Source: Candidatus Elarobacter sp. (GTDB lineage Bacteria > Vulcanimicrobiota > Vulcanimicrobiia > Vulcanimicrobiales > Vulcanimicrobiaceae). Taken from it: a stretch of 5,301 nucleotides of DNA. A program made the translations under genes and the position numbers. Positions within the stretch are counted from its first letter, which is position 1, and each line of letters starts with the position of its first letter. The stretch covers positions 1-5,301 of the forward strand of contig JASLGJ010000123.1 of the NCBI GenBank assembly GCA_030150085.1. The letters run 5' to 3'. A model generated the notes under the pieces. That model saw nothing but the letters and a program-made list of their open reading frames with translations. It ran no database searches and was not told where the DNA came from. Shown piece by piece: positions 4,098 through 5,301 of the stretch.

Positions 4098-5301
4098 TCA
4101 GAACGACACCGCTCCCGCGTATCCCGTGAGCTCGACGTATCCTGCGCCGAGCCGCTTGCCGCTCGCGCTGTCGCTGACGTCCACCGCGCCCTCCCAGTAC
4201 GAGATCCCGCCGGCGGTGTCGGCCAGCTCCTGGTCCTTCAGCACCGGCACGAGCGTCAGGTCCAGCCCCGCCGACGGCACCCGCACCCGCCACCCGCTCG
4301 GATACGTGCCGCCCGTGCGCGGGCTCTTCCACGTCCCCGTCGCGTCCACCACGACGTCGTCCCGCCCGAGATGCCGCACTTCGCCGCGCACGCCGACGAG
4401 CGACCCGCTCGACTCGGGCACCACCGACCCGTCCTTCGCGCGCAGCCGGTAGTCCATGAGCTCCCGCCGGTCGTCGAGTTGAAGGGAGAACCAATCCCAC
4501 CCCGCCACGTCCGCCTGCAGCTCGTCCGACCCGAACTCGTGGTCCATCCACGAAACGCCGTCGACCCGCAGCCACTCCCCGCGGTACGCCAGCGTCCCGC
4601 TGGTCCGCAGGCGCGTCAGCGAATAATAATGCGAAGCGCACGAAGCGCACGCCGCCTTGAGCGAAACCCCATCCTTCCCGTGCACCGCCGGCGGCTTCTC
4701 CGCGACCTGCGCGAGATCGAGCCCCACCGCACGCGAAGCCGCGTGCATCCGAAACGGCGCGCTCCCCCGCAGCCACCACGACCCGACGTGCACGTCCAAC
4801 GCTCGCTCCGAAGCCCCGCCCATCCCGAGCGCCTCCCGCGCGAACCGCTCGTCGTACACGAACCGCCGCCCCGCCTCGTCCGTCAGCGCCAGATGCACGG
4901 GAAACACCTGATTCCCCCGCCACGTCGACTGCCCGGCCTTCGGCCGCGGATCCCCCGGCCCCAACCCATACCGAAAGAACGTCAGCTCGTACCCAAACCG
5001 CCGCCCATCCGCCGCCCGCAAGTGCCCGGTATAATACCACCACTCGCTCTGAAACCCGAAATGCGCCCCATGATCCCGCGGAAACGAAAACCGCCACGGC
5101 ACCCGCGCATTCGCAAACCCACCAGAAACGGTAAGCGGAACCCCACCCGCACCCCGCACCACCACCCGCGCACCACGCACGTTCGCCGGCGCCGCCGGCG
5201 CGGCCACTCCACCACCCCCGCCACCCACCCCCAGTGCGGTCGAACCCACCGTGCCCAGCGGTGCGGCGTGCAGTGGCTCGCGGGGCACTACGAGGGCGAG
5301 C
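4098..5301 (-). CDS. AttH/CrtC-family lipocalin-like secreted protein (partial at 5' end)
   Basis: The protein belongs to the family annotated as predicted secreted hydrolase, AttH or carotenoid 1,2-hydratase-like (COG5621), two consecutive lipocalin-like beta-barrel domains. Its substrate is unknown: CrtC relatives hydrate carotenoids, while AttH-type members are often linked to FtsX-like ABC systems. Counting from a GTG at 5288 (396 residues), the N-terminal domain begins FSFPRDHGAH at 67-76, then SEWWYYTGHL at 81-90, NQVFPVHLAL at 126-135 and YYSLTRL at 221-227. WMDHEFGS at 247-254 and GWDWFSLQL at 263-271 lead into the second barrel, ending near GYVELTGYAG. Trp, His and Asp in these motifs are the conserved family residues. 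The frame is open past 5288 to the window edge and no signal peptide is clear, so the true start is probably outside. About 60 Gly/Ala/Val-rich residues precede the conserved part. Codon use near the 5' end differs from the other genes. Confidence 0.8.
   Translation of the reverse strand, partial: LALVVPREPLHAAPLGTVGSTALGVGGGGGGVAAPAAPANVRGARVVVRGAGGVPLTVSGGFANARVPWRFSFPRDHGAHFGFQSEWWYYTGHLRAADGRRFGYELTFFRYGLGPGDPRPKAGQSTWRGNQVFPVHLALTDEAGRRFVYDERFAREALGMGGASERALDVHVGSWWLRGSAPFRMHAASRAVGLDLAQVAEKPPAVHGKDGVSLKAACASCASHYYSLTRLRTSGTLAYRGEWLRVDGVSWMDHEFGSDELQADVAGWDWFSLQLDDRRELMDYRLRAKDGSVVPESSGSLVGVRGEVRHLGRDDVVVDATGTWKSPRTGGTYPSGWRVRVPSAGLDLTLVPVLKDQELADTAGGISYWEGAVDVSDSASGKRLGAGYVELTGYAGAVSF
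4632..4649 (-). repeat. 9-bp tandem duplication encoding CAS-CAS
   Basis: CGAAGCGCA is present twice in direct succession at 4632-4640 and 4641-4649. Read on the minus strand this is TGC GCT TCG twice, giving Cys-Ala-Ser-Cys-Ala-Ser at residues 214-219 (from the GTG at 5288). It creates a CxxC motif just before the conserved HYYSLTRL segment of the lipocalin-like protein. Confidence 0.85.

Noticed and set aside
2713..4452. 579-codon plus-strand frame opposite metC
   Set aside because: It is antisense to a gene with conserved catalytic motifs, and its Arg/Val/Gln-rich content shows no domain.
2719..5097. Single 792-codon minus-strand frame as one fusion protein
   Set aside because: Only the part after about 3996 is MetC. 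The upstream part is a shifted reading of the lipocalin-like gene, whose own frame carries the conserved motifs. The frames merely stay open.

Overview
The window is GC-rich bacterial DNA, judged by eye, with densely packed genes that use mostly G- or C-ending codons. It reads as ordinary chromosome: I see no rRNA, tRNA, insertion sequence, integrase, phage gene or CRISPR array. A cleaved signal peptide on a PheC-type protein and an AttH/CrtC-type lipocalin-like protein, both families best known from diderm bacteria, suggest a Gram-negative organism. The phylum cannot be fixed from sequence alone. A high-GC proteobacterium or an Eremiobacterota-like lineage are both possible, and that is a guess.

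Left part, plus strand (1-1287). A short leader holds a 12-bp palindrome flanked by a 10-bp direct repeat. It is followed by a class I (Schiff-base, FbaB/DhnA-type) fructose-bisphosphate aldolase at 150-1055. A 78-codon NifU C-terminal-domain protein (1051-1287) is translationally coupled to it. Its reading frame has no ATG, GTG or TTG upstream of the conserved domain. The best start is an ATT that overlaps the aldolase stop codon (ATTAG) behind a good Shine-Dalgarno sequence. A possible Rho-independent terminator lies at 1336-1373.

Middle, plus strand (1459-1851). A 130-residue hypothetical protein is almost entirely heptad-periodic coiled coil. It is built from three 21-bp repeats followed by two diverged 105-bp repeats. 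It converges on the minus-strand cluster with a 7-bp gap, and the two TAG stop codons are the arms of a small hairpin.

Right part, minus strand (1859-5301, read right to left). An AttH/CrtC-family lipocalin-like secreted protein comes first, open to the window edge. A PLP-dependent cystathionine beta-lyase (MetC) follows, then a periplasmic cyclohexadienyl-dehydratase-like protein (PheC type, on a solute-binding-protein fold). All three point the same way with short gaps and could be co-transcribed. The last two fit amino-acid metabolism: homocysteine/methionine formation in the cytoplasm and phenylpyruvate/phenylalanine formation in the periplasm. No ABC permease or ATPase is present, which favours an enzyme over a transporter subunit for the last gene.

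No clearly new multi-gene system is visible. The points most worth a second look are the AUU-started NifU-like gene, the PheC-type enzyme that is easily mistaken for a transporter protein, the layered repeats of the coiled-coil protein, and a 9-bp duplication that creates a CxxC motif in the lipocalin-like protein.
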